A DNA stretch of 8,461 bases from Thermoflexus hugenholtzii JAD2 (GCA_945861815.1 CAMAVV010000062.1:1-8461), one strand, 5' to 3'. Positions 1-6,757 are shown, counted from the first letter of the stretch. The notes: generated by a model not told the origin, from the sequence alone. Numbers and translations are program-made.

Positions 1-1248
1 CGTAAGCAGAAAATCTGGTTCTTTGTCCTGCTCGCTGTCGTCGCTACCGTTATAGGGCGGCTATTCCTCAACTCTCCCATCGCTCACGTCCAGCTTGCCG
101 CCGAGACCGTCGGCAATAATATCTTCGGCAAGTGGGACCTCACGAACAGCTTGATCGCAGCCTGGGTTGCGATAGGTATCGTTCTCATCCTGGCAATCCT
201 TGCGACGCGCAAGATGAAGCTCGTCCCAACCTCGCGCTTACAGAACCTCTTCGAAGCCATCGTCGGCTGGCTTGCTGACCTGGCGGAGTCGATGGCGGGC
301 CCCAAGTGGGGACGCGTCTTCCTCCCTCTGGTCGCGACGCTCTTTATCTTTATCCTCATCGCCAACTGGACGGCGCTTCTTCCTATCTACGGCACGATCG
401 GGAAGGTTGAGCCGGCAGAGGAAATCATCTCCCACGAGCTCAAAGACTATGTGGAAGATTTGAACAAGGACCGCAAGGATGCGGGCCTGGAAGAGATAGC
501 TCTCGTCAAGAACAAAGAGGCCCACGGCCATCACGATATCGCCTATGAGAAGCCGCCTGCGGAAGTCCTTGCCGGTTTCCAGCGCGATATCGCGAAGGAC
601 CGGCTGGTCATCTTTGATGGCGAAGAGGGCACGCGCCTGATACCCATCGGCTATAAGAAGATCAAGGAACTGCGCGTTCACGAGTATTGGGACTTCGACC
701 ACTGGGAGGCCCGCCACGGCGAGGTGGCCGTCCAGGTGGGCGATAACGCCGAGACGGTGGCGATCGAAGGAAAGACGGTGGGACGGCTTCTGCCATACCT
801 GCGCAGCGCCAACACCGATCTCATGAACACACTGGCCCTGGCGCTGGTGGCCATGTTCTTTATCGAGTTCTGGGGCATCAAGGCCAACGGCTTCAGGGGC
901 TACGCCTCGCGCTTTATCAACTTCAAGCAAGGGCCCATCGGCTTTTTCGTGGGCATCCTGGAGATCATCGGTGAAGTAGCCAGGATCATCAGTTTCAGCT
1001 TCCGTCTCTTGGGCAACATGTTCGCCGGCGAGATCTTGCTCTTCTCGTTCCTCTTCCTCTTGCCGGTCATGGCGGGCATCTTCATCCTGCCCTTCTTTAT
1101 GGAGACGGTCGTCGGTATGATTCAGGCCCTCGTCTTCGCGGCGCTGACCCTGGTCTTCGCCTCGATGGCAGTCGCCTCGCACGAAGGCGAGCATGGCGAT
1201 GAAGGGCACGGGCACGGGAAGGCGGAGGAGCACGCAGCAGGGCACTAG
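1..1248 (+). CDS. atpB: F1Fo ATP synthase subunit a, 5' end cut by window edge
   Basis: Subunit a is the membrane stator that carries the two proton half-channels beside the c-ring. The frame is open from base 1 to the TAG at 1246-1248, giving 415 visible residues, so the true start lies left of the window; a TTG at 151 would cut off a real N-terminal membrane segment (visible residues 5-22). Further hydrophobic segments lie at about 51-68, 106-127, 277-291 and 312-390. The motif SFRLLGNMFAGE places the essential arginine at visible residue 335 and the conserved helix glutamate at 344; MIQALVF supplies the conserved glutamine (375). Odd points: about residues 132-262 form a charged insertion between the segment ending WTALLP and the conserved RSANTDL, where most family members have a short loop, and the tail (394-415) has six histidines. 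Family lengths are usually about 230-300, so this copy is long. Identity is very secure. Confidence 0.96.
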   Translation, partial: RKQKIWFFVLLAVVATVIGRLFLNSPIAHVQLAAETVGNNIFGKWDLTNSLIAAWVAIGIVLILAILATRKMKLVPTSRLQNLFEAIVGWLADLAESMAGPKWGRVFLPLVATLFIFILIANWTALLPIYGTIGKVEPAEEIISHELKDYVEDLNKDRKDAGLEEIALVKNKEAHGHHDIAYEKPPAEVLAGFQRDIAKDRLVIFDGEEGTRLIPIGYKKIKELRVHEYWDFDHWEARHGEVAVQVGDNAETVAIEGKTVGRLLPYLRSANTDLMNTLALALVAMFFIEFWGIKANGFRGYASRFINFKQGPIGFFVGILEIIGEVARIISFSFRLLGNMFAGEILLFSFLFLLPVMAGIFILPFFMETVVGMIQALVFAALTLVFASMAVASHEGEHGDEGHGHGKAEEHAAGH

Positions 1249-1249
1249 C

Positions 1250-1268
1250 ACCGGGGGGATTCCCCGGT
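1250..1268 (+). promoter_or_regulatory. GC-rich intercistronic hairpin atpB-atpE
   Basis: A perfect 7-bp stem, ACCGGGG (1250-1256) with CCCCGGT (1262-1268), encloses a 5-nt loop and begins two bases after the atpB stop. No T-tract follows, so it does not look like an intrinsic terminator. A plausible role is protecting the 3' end of a processed atpB message or the 5' end of the atpE message, since subunit c is needed in many copies. That role is inference; the stem itself is directly visible. Confidence 0.5.
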
Positions 1269-1290
1269 TACATATCGAGCAGTGCAGAAT

Positions 1291-1317
1291 TTCGATAGGC
1301 AATCGAATCAGGAGGAG
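1291..1317 (+). promoter_or_regulatory. Hairpin plus strong Shine-Dalgarno of atpE
   Basis: TTCGAT (1291-1296) pairs perfectly with ATCGAA (1302-1307) around a 5-nt loop. Two bases later comes AGGAGGAG (1310-1317), five bases before the atpE ATG. This is one of the strongest ribosome binding sites in the window, which fits the high copy number of subunit c. The adjacent hairpin could keep the site exposed or modulate it; that part is inference. Confidence 0.55.
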
Positions 1318-1322
1318 TACGG

Positions 1323-1589
1323 ATGAGCGAGTTATTTGGAATCTTGGCGCAGGCAGCGGCTGAACCGACCGATCTTAAGCCGCTCGGCATCGGTCTCGCG
1401 ATCGGGTTGGGCGCCATCGGCCCTGGGTTAGGCATCGGTCTGATCGCGTCGAAGGCCATGGAGGCCCTCGGTCGCAACCCGGAGGCTGAAGGCAAGATCC
1501 GCGCAAACATGATCCTCGGCTTGGCCTTTGCCGAAGCCATCGCGATCTATGCCCTTTTGCTCGGCGTTGTTATCGCCTTCGTTCTCTAA
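1323..1589 (+). CDS. atpE: F1Fo ATP synthase subunit c (proteolipid)
   Basis: This 88-residue hairpin protein forms the rotating c-ring in the membrane. Helix 1 (about 22-45) has the glycine-rich packing motif GAIGPGLGIG. The polar loop carries R51-N52-P53, matching the RNP/RQP loop that contacts gamma and epsilon. Helix 2 (about 61-86) carries the ion-binding carboxylate Glu71 in FAEAIAIY. Glu71 is followed by Ala rather than the Ser/Thr typical of sodium-binding rings, so the ring is most likely proton-coupled (inference). The start at 1323 is fixed by AGGAGGAG five bases upstream. Length is normal. The first 20 residues form a short extension before the glycine-rich helix, within the range seen in bacteria. 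Confidence 0.97.
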   Translation: MSELFGILAQAAAEPTDLKPLGIGLAIGLGAIGPGLGIGLIASKAMEALGRNPEAEGKIRANMILGLAFAEAIAIYALLLGVVIAFVL

Positions 1590-1597
1590 ACACTAAC

Positions 1598-1652
1598 CGT
1601 CGCAGAGACGACGCTTCGGCGGTGAAGCGGCCGGCGTGGCCGTGGTTCGCCG
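1598..1652 (+). other. Overlapping small hairpins in atpE-atpF spacer
   Basis: Three short inverted repeats sit in this spacer: CGTCG/CGACG (1598-1602 with 1609-1613), CGCTTC/GAAGCG (1612-1617 with 1624-1629), and CGGCG/CGCCG (1632-1636 with 1648-1652). The first two share bases 1612-1613, so they are mutually exclusive in part. None is followed by a T-tract. They may fold in the transcript, but stems of 5-6 bp in GC-rich DNA can arise by chance, so confidence is low. Confidence 0.3.
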
Positions 1653-1655
1653 TTG

Positions 1656-1663
1656 GAAGGAGG
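1656..1663 (+). promoter_or_regulatory. Shine-Dalgarno deciding the atpF start
   Basis: GAAGGAGG lies four bases before the ATG at 1668. It would fall inside the coding sequence if translation began at the in-frame TTG at 1653, so the ATG is the better start. Confidence 0.8.
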
Positions 1664-1667
1664 CCAG

Positions 1668-2159
1668 ATGGGTATAAATCTGCCGGGTCTGATAGCTCAG
1701 GTCATCAACTTTTCTCTGTTGATCCTGGCGCTGTACTTTGTCCTCTACAAGCCGGTCCTCAAGATGCTGGACCAGCGCTCTCAGAAGATCAAGGAGAGCC
1801 TGGAGCAGGCCGATCGATTGAAGACCGACACTGCAAAGGCGGAGGAAGGCATCAAGGCGCAGATCGAGCAGGCGCGGCAAGAGGGACGGGGCATCGTCGC
1901 CCAGGCCCATCAAGTCTCCGACCGCATCCGCGATGAGGCGAAGGGCCAGGCAAAGACGGAGGCCGACGCCATCATCGTGCGCGCTAGGGCGGAGATCGCC
2001 GCCGAGCGCGATGCCGCCGTGGAGGAACTGCGCAGGCAGTTCGCCGACCTCACCATCGCGGCGGCGAGCAAGGTCGTCAACGCGGCACTGGACAAGAACC
2101 AGCACAAGCGCCTCATCGATGAGGCGCTGGCACAGAGTGGAAGCATAGGGAAGAACTAG
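1668..2159 (+). CDS. atpF: F1Fo ATP synthase subunit b
   Basis: Subunit b is the peripheral stalk that links membrane subunit a to delta and alpha. The 163-residue product has one N-terminal membrane helix (about residues 5-27, GLIAQVINFSLLILALYFVL) followed by a long, highly charged, Ala/Glu/Arg/Lys-rich helix (about 30-155) typical of the dimeric coiled-coil stalk. The sequence KPVLKMLDQRSQKIKESLE just after the membrane helix is characteristic of bacterial b subunits. The length is close to the usual 155-170. There is a single b gene and no b' paralogue in the operon, so a homodimer is expected. The start is set by GAAGGAGG at 1656-1663. The TAG stop overlaps the base of the spacer hairpin at 2158-2235. 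Confidence 0.96.
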   Translation: MGINLPGLIAQVINFSLLILALYFVLYKPVLKMLDQRSQKIKESLEQADRLKTDTAKAEEGIKAQIEQARQEGRGIVAQAHQVSDRIRDEAKGQAKTEADAIIVRARAEIAAERDAAVEELRRQFADLTIAAASKVVNAALDKNQHKRLIDEALAQSGSIGKN

Positions 2160-2235
2160 GGACATGGAGCAAGGGACAAGGTCAATGAGGAAGAACTCTG
2201 AGAGCCCTGAACCGTGCTCCGTGCTCCTTGAACCT
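2158..2235 (+). repeat. Seven-nt-period GG/CC inverted-arm element before atpH
   Basis: Four 7-nt units beginning GG run from 2159 (GGGACAT, GGAGCAA, GGGACAA, GGTCAAT). After a centre at 2187-2206, four 7-nt units ending CC run from 2207 to 2234 (CTGAACC, GTGCTCC, GTGCTCC, TTGAACC). The arms are in exact register: positions summing to 4393 pair, with 20 Watson-Crick pairs and one G-T pair over the 30 positions 2158-2187. The best unit pairs six of seven bases. In RNA this would fold as a ladder of short stems separated by small mismatched loops. It fills most of the 93-nt atpF-atpH spacer. I know of no named family with this layout. The pattern is seen directly; any function is inference. Confidence 0.6.
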
Positions 2236-2252
2236 GTGGGGAACGAGTAAGC

Positions 2253-2792
2253 ATGCCGGAACGCGGCTCGACAAAGCGGTACGCCCAGGCGGTATTCGAT
2301 ATCGCCAAGGCGTCCAATGGCCTGGACAAGTGGCAGGAGGACCTTCACGACCTTGCGGAGGCCTCCTCCAACGCCCAGCTTGCCGGCTTTTTGGAGAACC
2401 CCCGCGTAGCCGATGCCGCCAAGCAGAATGTCCTCAAGCAAGTGATTCCCACCATCGGCCCCGGCGCTCTCAGCCTGGCGATGCTCCTTGTCTCCAAAGG
2501 CAGGCTCGTCGCCGCGGCGCAGGGCATCGCCGCCGACTACGATACGCGCCTCGATGAGCATCGCGGCATCGTTCGCGCAAGCGTGACCACGGCAGTGCCT
2601 CTCGATGAGGGCCAGCAGAAGCAGATCGCTATGCAGCTACAAACGGCCACCGGCAAACAGATCAAGCTCGAGGCGCGCGTCGATCCCGCCATCACCGGCG
2701 GCATCGTCATACGCGTCGGCGACCGCGTCCTCGACGGCAGCGTCCGCGCAAAGCTGGAAGGCTTGCGCCGCAGCCTGGCGGAACGGGTATAA
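2253..2792 (+). CDS. atpH: F1Fo ATP synthase subunit delta
   Basis: Delta (OSCP homologue) sits on top of the alpha3beta3 head and ties it to the b stalk. The 179-residue product has the expected two parts. The N-terminal all-helical domain (about 1-105) begins with the typical STKRYAQAVFDIA. The C-terminal domain ends with the family signature region DPAITGGIVIRVGDRVLDGS followed by a basic helix (about 143-179). Length is normal (family about 175-185). The ATG at 2253 has only a weak ribosome binding site: GGGGA at 2238-2242 is ten bases away, and there is no AGGAGG. It follows the 7-nt-period element at 2158-2235. The stop TAA (2790-2792) lies 16 bases before atpA, so the two are probably transcribed and translated together. 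Confidence 0.96.
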   Translation: MPERGSTKRYAQAVFDIAKASNGLDKWQEDLHDLAEASSNAQLAGFLENPRVADAAKQNVLKQVIPTIGPGALSLAMLLVSKGRLVAAAQGIAADYDTRLDEHRGIVRASVTTAVPLDEGQQKQIAMQLQTATGKQIKLEARVDPAITGGIVIRVGDRVLDGSVRAKLEGLRRSLAERV

Positions 2793-2808
2793 AGACAAGG
2801 GGAACGAT

Positions 2809-4320
2809 ATGGCAGTAAAAGGCCAGGACATCTCGACGATCATCAAGCAGCAGATCCAGCAGTTTGGAGGCGGCGTCTCCACAGTTGAGGTGGGGACCAT
2901 CGTGGAGGTCGGCGACGGCATCGCCCGGATCCACGGCCTCACCGGCGTTCGCTACGGCGAGTTGCTCCAATTCCCAGGCAATATGTTGGGCATGGCCCTC
3001 AACCTGGAAGAGGAGACCGTCGGCGCCATCGTCTTCGGCGAGAGCAGGGGGATCAAGGAGGGCGATGAGGTCCGCTCCACAGGCCGCGTGGCCGAAGTCC
3101 CTGTCGGCCATGGCTTGATCGGCCGCGTGGTGAACGCCCTTGGCCAGCCCATCGACGGCAAAGGCCCCATCAAGGCCACCAAGACCCGCCCGGTGGAGCG
3201 CGTGGCCCCCAACGTCGTCACCCGCAAGTCCGTGAACCGCCCGGTGCAGACGGGCATCAAGTCCATCGACGCCATGATTCCCATCGGCCGCGGCCAGCGC
3301 GAGCTCATCATCGGCGACCGCGCCACAGGCAAGTCCGCCATTGCCATAGACACCATCATCAACCAAAAGGGCGGCGACCTTATCTGTATCTATGTCGCCA
3401 TCGGGCAGAAGGCCTCCAAGGTGCGCCAGACTGTGACCGCCCTTGAGAAGAACGGCGCCATGGCCCACACCATCGTCGTCGCCGCCAACGCCTCCGATTC
3501 CGCCGCGCTCCAGTACCTGGCCCCTTACTCCGGCACTGCCATGGGCGAAGAGTTCATGGAATCGGGCCAGGACGCGCTGATTATCTACGACGACCTTTCG
3601 AAGCACGCCTGGGCTTACCGCCAGATGTCCCTCCTGCTTCGCCGCCCCCCTGGGCGTGAAGCCTACCCCGGCGACGTCTTCTATCTCCACAGCCGCCTCC
3701 TGGAGCGCTCGGCCCGCGTGGAGAAGGAGTACGGCGGCGGCTCGCTGACGGCCCTCCCCATCATCGAAACCCAGGCAGGCGACGTCTCCGCCTACGTGCC
3801 CACAAACGTCATCTCCATCACGGACGGCCAGATCTTCCTTGAGGCCGACCTCTTCAACGCAGGCACCCGCCCTGCCGTCAACGTCGGTATCTCCGTCTCG
3901 CGCGTCGGCGGCTCAGCACAGACCAAGGCCATGAAGAAGGTGGCCGGCCGCTTGCGCATCGACCTGGCTCAGTTCCGCGCCCTTGCCGCCTTTGCCCAGT
4001 TCGGCACCGGCGACTTGGATGCGGCCACCAAGCGCCAACTCGAGCGCGGCCAGCGCATGACGGAGCTCCTGAAGCAGGACGTCCAAAGCCCCTTGGGCCT
4101 CGCCGACCAGGTTGTGGTCGTCTATGCCGGCGTCAACGGCTTCCTTGATGACGTGCCGATCTCCAAGGTTACCGCCTTTGAGCAGGCCTTCATCAAGTTC
4201 ATGAACACGAACCACCCGGAGATAGGCAAGTCCATCCGCGAGACGGAAGACCTGCCCCCGGATGCGGAGAACAGGCTCAAGGCCGCCATCGAAGAGTTCA
4301 AGAAGACGGTTCCGTACTAA
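2809..4320 (+). CDS. atpA: F1Fo ATP synthase subunit alpha
   Basis: Alpha forms the hexameric F1 head with beta and carries the non-catalytic nucleotide sites. The product is 503 residues, the usual length. An N-terminal beta-barrel (about 25-95) is followed by the nucleotide-binding domain, with P-loop GDRATGKS (169-176), Walker B strand ALIIYDD (256-262) and the RRPPGREAYPGDVFYLHSRL block (278-297). The alpha/beta signature PAVNVGISVS precedes the arginine finger Arg365 in SRVGG, which reaches into the catalytic site on beta. A helical C-terminal domain (about 375-503) completes it. AAGGGGAA (2797-2804) lies just before the ATG at 2809; a longer open frame back to 2605 only overlaps atpH and has no such site. 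The P-loop has Ala172 and Ser176 where many homologues have Gln and Thr. Confidence 0.98.
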   Translation: MAVKGQDISTIIKQQIQQFGGGVSTVEVGTIVEVGDGIARIHGLTGVRYGELLQFPGNMLGMALNLEEETVGAIVFGESRGIKEGDEVRSTGRVAEVPVGHGLIGRVVNALGQPIDGKGPIKATKTRPVERVAPNVVTRKSVNRPVQTGIKSIDAMIPIGRGQRELIIGDRATGKSAIAIDTIINQKGGDLICIYVAIGQKASKVRQTVTALEKNGAMAHTIVVAANASDSAALQYLAPYSGTAMGEEFMESGQDALIIYDDLSKHAWAYRQMSLLLRRPPGREAYPGDVFYLHSRLLERSARVEKEYGGGSLTALPIIETQAGDVSAYVPTNVISITDGQIFLEADLFNAGTRPAVNVGISVSRVGGSAQTKAMKKVAGRLRIDLAQFRALAAFAQFGTGDLDAATKRQLERGQRMTELLKQDVQSPLGLADQVVVVYAGVNGFLDDVPISKVTAFEQAFIKFMNTNHPEIGKSIRETEDLPPDAENRLKAAIEEFKKTVPY

Positions 4321-4330
4321 GAAGGAATAA

Positions 4331-4351
4331 GGGCGAGTCCCTGACCTGCCC
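4331..4351 (+). other. Small hairpin before atpG ribosome binding site
   Basis: GGGCG (4331-4335) can pair with TGCCC (4347-4351), the last pair being G-T, directly abutting the atpG Shine-Dalgarno GAGGA (4352-4356). An alternative stem, AGGG (4330-4333) with CCCT (4339-4342), uses the same left arm. The 41-nt spacer also has GG at 4324 and 4331 and CC clusters afterwards, vaguely like the larger elements before atpH and atpC, but not in clean register. Low confidence as a functional site. Confidence 0.3.
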
Positions 4352-4361
4352 GAGGATATAG

Positions 4362-5261
4362 ATGCCAAGCGTTAGAGACATACGGCGGCGCATCAAGAGC
4401 GTCCAGAACACCGCCAAGATCACCAAGGCGATGGAGATGATCGCCGCCTCCAAGATGCGCCGGGCCCAGCAGCGCACCCTGGCCAGCAGACCCTACGCCA
4501 CCAAGATGCGCGAGGTGCTGAGCCATCTTGCCGGCCAGGCCAGCGAGGGCGATGAGACGCATCCCCTGCTCCAGCGCCGCGACGTGAAGAACATCCTCCT
4601 GGTGCACATCACCCCCGACCGCGGCCTCACCGGCGGCTTGAACGGCAACCTCAACCGCAGGGCGGCGCAGCACATCCTGGAAGAGAAGCGCGCCATCACT
4701 GTGATCACCGTCGGCAAGAAGGGCCGCGACTTCATGATTCGCCACGGGCAAAAGGTCAAGGCCGTCTTTACCGATATGACCGATAAGGCCAGCATCAGCA
4801 ATATCCTGCCCATCACCAAGATCATCGTCGACGACTACGCCTCCGGCGCGGTAGACCGTGTGGACGTCGTCTATGCCGACTTCCTTTCCACCATGGTGCA
4901 AAAGCCCACGGTGCGCCAGCTCCTCCCCATCGTGCCCGACGCCGAGTCGATGGAAGGCGAAGGGGCGACGGCTGACAAGTCGGCCATCAAGAAGCACACG
5001 GTGGACTATATCTACGAGCCTTCCCGCCCTGCGTTGCTGAACGACCTGCTCCCTCGCTATATCGATATGCAGGTCTACCAGGCACTCCTAGAAGCTATCG
5101 CCAGCGAGCAATCGGCGCGCATGGTGGCGATGAGAAACGCGACAGAGAATGCGATCGAAATGATTGGCGGCCTCACTCTCGAGCTGAACAAGGCACGCCA
5201 GAGTTCTATCACGAACGAACTGCTCGATATCGTCGGCGGCGTTGCCGCCTTGGAAGGCTAG
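4362..5261 (+). CDS. atpG: F1Fo ATP synthase subunit gamma
   Basis: Gamma is the central rotor shaft that turns inside alpha3beta3 and couples the c-ring to catalysis. The 299-residue product has both hallmark termini. The N-terminal helix contains VRDIRRRIKSVQNTAKITKA and MEMIAASKMRRAQ (about 4-36). The C-terminal helix contains RNATENAIEMIGGLTLELN and ends in ITNELLDIVGGVAALEG (283-299), which fits the gamma signature except that Val replaces the usual Ala after the glycines. A Rossmann-like middle domain includes TPDRGLTGGLNGN (84-96). It is slightly longer than the usual 285-290, mainly through an acidic stretch around residues 190-205 (DAESMEGEGATADKS). GAGGA at 4352-4356 supports the ATG at 4362. 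Its stop codon overlaps the atpD ribosome binding site, so translational coupling to atpD is likely. Confidence 0.97.
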   Translation: MPSVRDIRRRIKSVQNTAKITKAMEMIAASKMRRAQQRTLASRPYATKMREVLSHLAGQASEGDETHPLLQRRDVKNILLVHITPDRGLTGGLNGNLNRRAAQHILEEKRAITVITVGKKGRDFMIRHGQKVKAVFTDMTDKASISNILPITKIIVDDYASGAVDRVDVVYADFLSTMVQKPTVRQLLPIVPDAESMEGEGATADKSAIKKHTVDYIYEPSRPALLNDLLPRYIDMQVYQALLEAIASEQSARMVAMRNATENAIEMIGGLTLELNKARQSSITNELLDIVGGVAALEG

Positions 5262-5269
5262 GAGGACAC

Positions 5270-6676
5270 ATGGCTACAGGTGCGACAGGCAAAGTGGTAC
5301 AGATCATCGGTACGGTCGTCGACGTGGAGTTCCCACCCGATAAGCTCCCCGCGATCTTCAACGCCCTTGAGCTACAGATGGGCAAAGAGAAGCTGGTGCT
5401 CGAAGTGGAACAGCACACCGGCAACAACTGGGTGCGCTGCCTCGCCCTTGGCCCCACCGAAGGCTTGCAGCGCGGCGCAGAGGCAAAGGACACCGGCCAG
5501 GCCATCACCGTTCCCGTCGGCCTCGGCTCCCTGGGCCGCCTCTTCAACGTTCTCGGCGACCCCCTGGACAACCTTGGCCCCGCTAAGGTCACCGAGCACT
5601 GGCCCATCCACCGCGCCGCCCCTGCCTACGATGAACAGGAGACGACGGCCCAGATGCTCGAGACGGGCATCAAGGTCATCGACCTCATCACCCCCTTCGC
5701 CAAGGGCGGCAAGATCGGTGCGTACGGCGGCGCAGGCGTCGGCAAGACCGTCGTCATCCAAGAACTCATACGCAACATCGCCACGCAGCACGGCGGCTAC
5801 TCCGTCTTTGCAGGCGTGGGCGAGCGCTCCCGCGAAGGCAACGACCTCTGGCGCGAGATGAAGGAGTCGGGCGTTCTCGCCAAGACCGCCCTCGTCTTCG
5901 GCCAGATGAACGAGCCTCCCGGCGTGCGCCTCCGCATCGCCCTCACCGGCCTCACCATGGCCGAATACTTCCGCGATAAAGAGGGCAAGGACGTTCTCCT
6001 CTTCGTGGACAACATCTACCGCTACATCCTCGCCGGCATGGAAGTCTCAGCATTGCTCGGGCGCATGCCTTCCGCCGTCGGCTATCAGCCCACCCTCTCC
6101 ACGGAAATGGGCGACCTGCAAGAGCGCATCACCTCCACCAAGAAGGGCTCCATCACATCCTTCCAGGCCATCTACGTTCCCGCTGACGACTACACCGACC
6201 CCGGCGTCGCCACCACCTTCGGCCACCTCGACGCGGTCATCGCCCTGGAGCGCGCCATCGCGGAGCAGGGCCTCTACCCCGCCGTGGACCCCCTGACCTC
6301 CAGCTCGCGCATCCTTGACCCCAACGTCGTCGGCAAGGACCACTACGACGCGGCGCAGGGCGTCAAGAAGGTGCTCCAGCGCTACAAGGACTTGCAAGAC
6401 ATCATCGCCATCTTGGGCATGGAAGAGCTTTCGGAAGAGGACAAGGTCACCGTGGCCCGCGCCCGCAAGATTCAGCGCTTCCTCTCCCAGCCCATGTTCG
6501 TGGCGGAAGCCTACACCGGCCGCCAAGGCAAGTATGTGCAGATCGCGGAGACGGTGCGCGGCTTCAAGGAAATCCTCGAAGGCAAGCACGACGACCTGCC
6601 GGAGCAGGCCTTCTTCATGGTCGGCGGCATCGACGAAGCTGTTGCCGAGGCCGAGAAGATGAAGGCAATAAAGTAA
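5270..6676 (+). CDS. atpD: F1Fo ATP synthase subunit beta (catalytic)
   Basis: Beta carries the three catalytic sites that make ATP from ADP and phosphate. The 468-residue product is of normal length. An N-terminal barrel (about 5-80) is followed by P-loop GGAGVGKT (153-160, Lys159), the catalytic glutamate Glu185 in GERSREGNDL, QMNEPPGVRLRIALTGLTMA (212-231), and Walker B LLFVD (243-247). The family signature PAVDPLTSSS lies at 338-347. The C-terminal helical domain has the DELSEED-loop equivalent EELSEED at 385-391, which pushes on gamma. The strand after Walker B reads DNIYRYILAGMEVSALL instead of the commonest DNIFRFTQAGSEVSALL; related variants occur in other bacteria. AGGAGG (5260-5265) overlaps the atpG stop and lies four bases before the ATG. 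Confidence 0.98.
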   Translation: MATGATGKVVQIIGTVVDVEFPPDKLPAIFNALELQMGKEKLVLEVEQHTGNNWVRCLALGPTEGLQRGAEAKDTGQAITVPVGLGSLGRLFNVLGDPLDNLGPAKVTEHWPIHRAAPAYDEQETTAQMLETGIKVIDLITPFAKGGKIGAYGGAGVGKTVVIQELIRNIATQHGGYSVFAGVGERSREGNDLWREMKESGVLAKTALVFGQMNEPPGVRLRIALTGLTMAEYFRDKEGKDVLLFVDNIYRYILAGMEVSALLGRMPSAVGYQPTLSTEMGDLQERITSTKKGSITSFQAIYVPADDYTDPGVATTFGHLDAVIALERAIAEQGLYPAVDPLTSSSRILDPNVVGKDHYDAAQGVKKVLQRYKDLQDIIAILGMEELSEEDKVTVARARKIQRFLSQPMFVAEAYTGRQGKYVQIAETVRGFKEILEGKHDDLPEQAFFMVGGIDEAVAEAEKMKAIK

Positions 6677-6679
6677 GAA

Positions 6680-6757
6680 AGGAACATAGGAAGTCAGGAA
6701 TGCAGGAAGTCAGGGTTTCCGCCCTAAGTTCCAAAGTTCCTACGTTCCAGAATTCCT
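6680..6757 (+). repeat. Eight-nt-period GGAA/TTCC inverted-arm element before atpC
   Basis: GGAA occurs four times at exact 8-nt spacing (6681, 6689, 6697, 6705), each followed by a variable 4-mer (cata, gtca, tgca, gtca). After GGG-tttccg-CCC (6713-6724), TTCC occurs four times at exact 8-nt spacing (6729, 6737, 6745, 6753). The arms are in register: positions summing to 13437 pair, so all four GGAA boxes meet TTCC boxes and GGG meets CCC, with a 6-nt loop. There are 23 Watson-Crick pairs in the 36 positions 6680-6715. The variable 4-mers mostly do not pair, giving a ladder of 4-bp stems and 4x4 internal loops. It fills nearly the whole 89-nt atpD-atpC spacer. It is not an intrinsic terminator, as no T-tract follows. 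The pattern is certain; the role is unknown. Confidence 0.7.

Noticed and set aside
151..1248. TTG at 151 as the atpB start
   Set aside because: The frame is open to base 1 and the upstream part encodes a normal N-terminal membrane segment, so the gene begins left of the window.
238..1302. Long antisense frame opposite atpB, and similar ones opposite atpF/atpH (1593-2561) and atpH/atpA (2707-3690)
   Set aside because: They are complementary shadows of GC-rich coding sequence, with no recognisable domains and no separate promoters or ribosome sites.
2605..2808. N-terminal extension of atpA back to 2605
   Set aside because: It overlaps atpH in another frame, has no ribosome binding site, and AtpA normally begins like the product from 2809.
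6008..6060. DNIYRYILAGMEVSALL in beta as a damaging mutation
   Set aside because: Variants such as DNIYRY and LAG at these positions occur in other bacterial beta subunits, and all catalytic residues are present.
6680..6757. Intrinsic terminator between atpD and atpC
   Set aside because: The structure is interrupted by unpaired 4-mers and has no following T-run, and atpC would be cut off from the operon.
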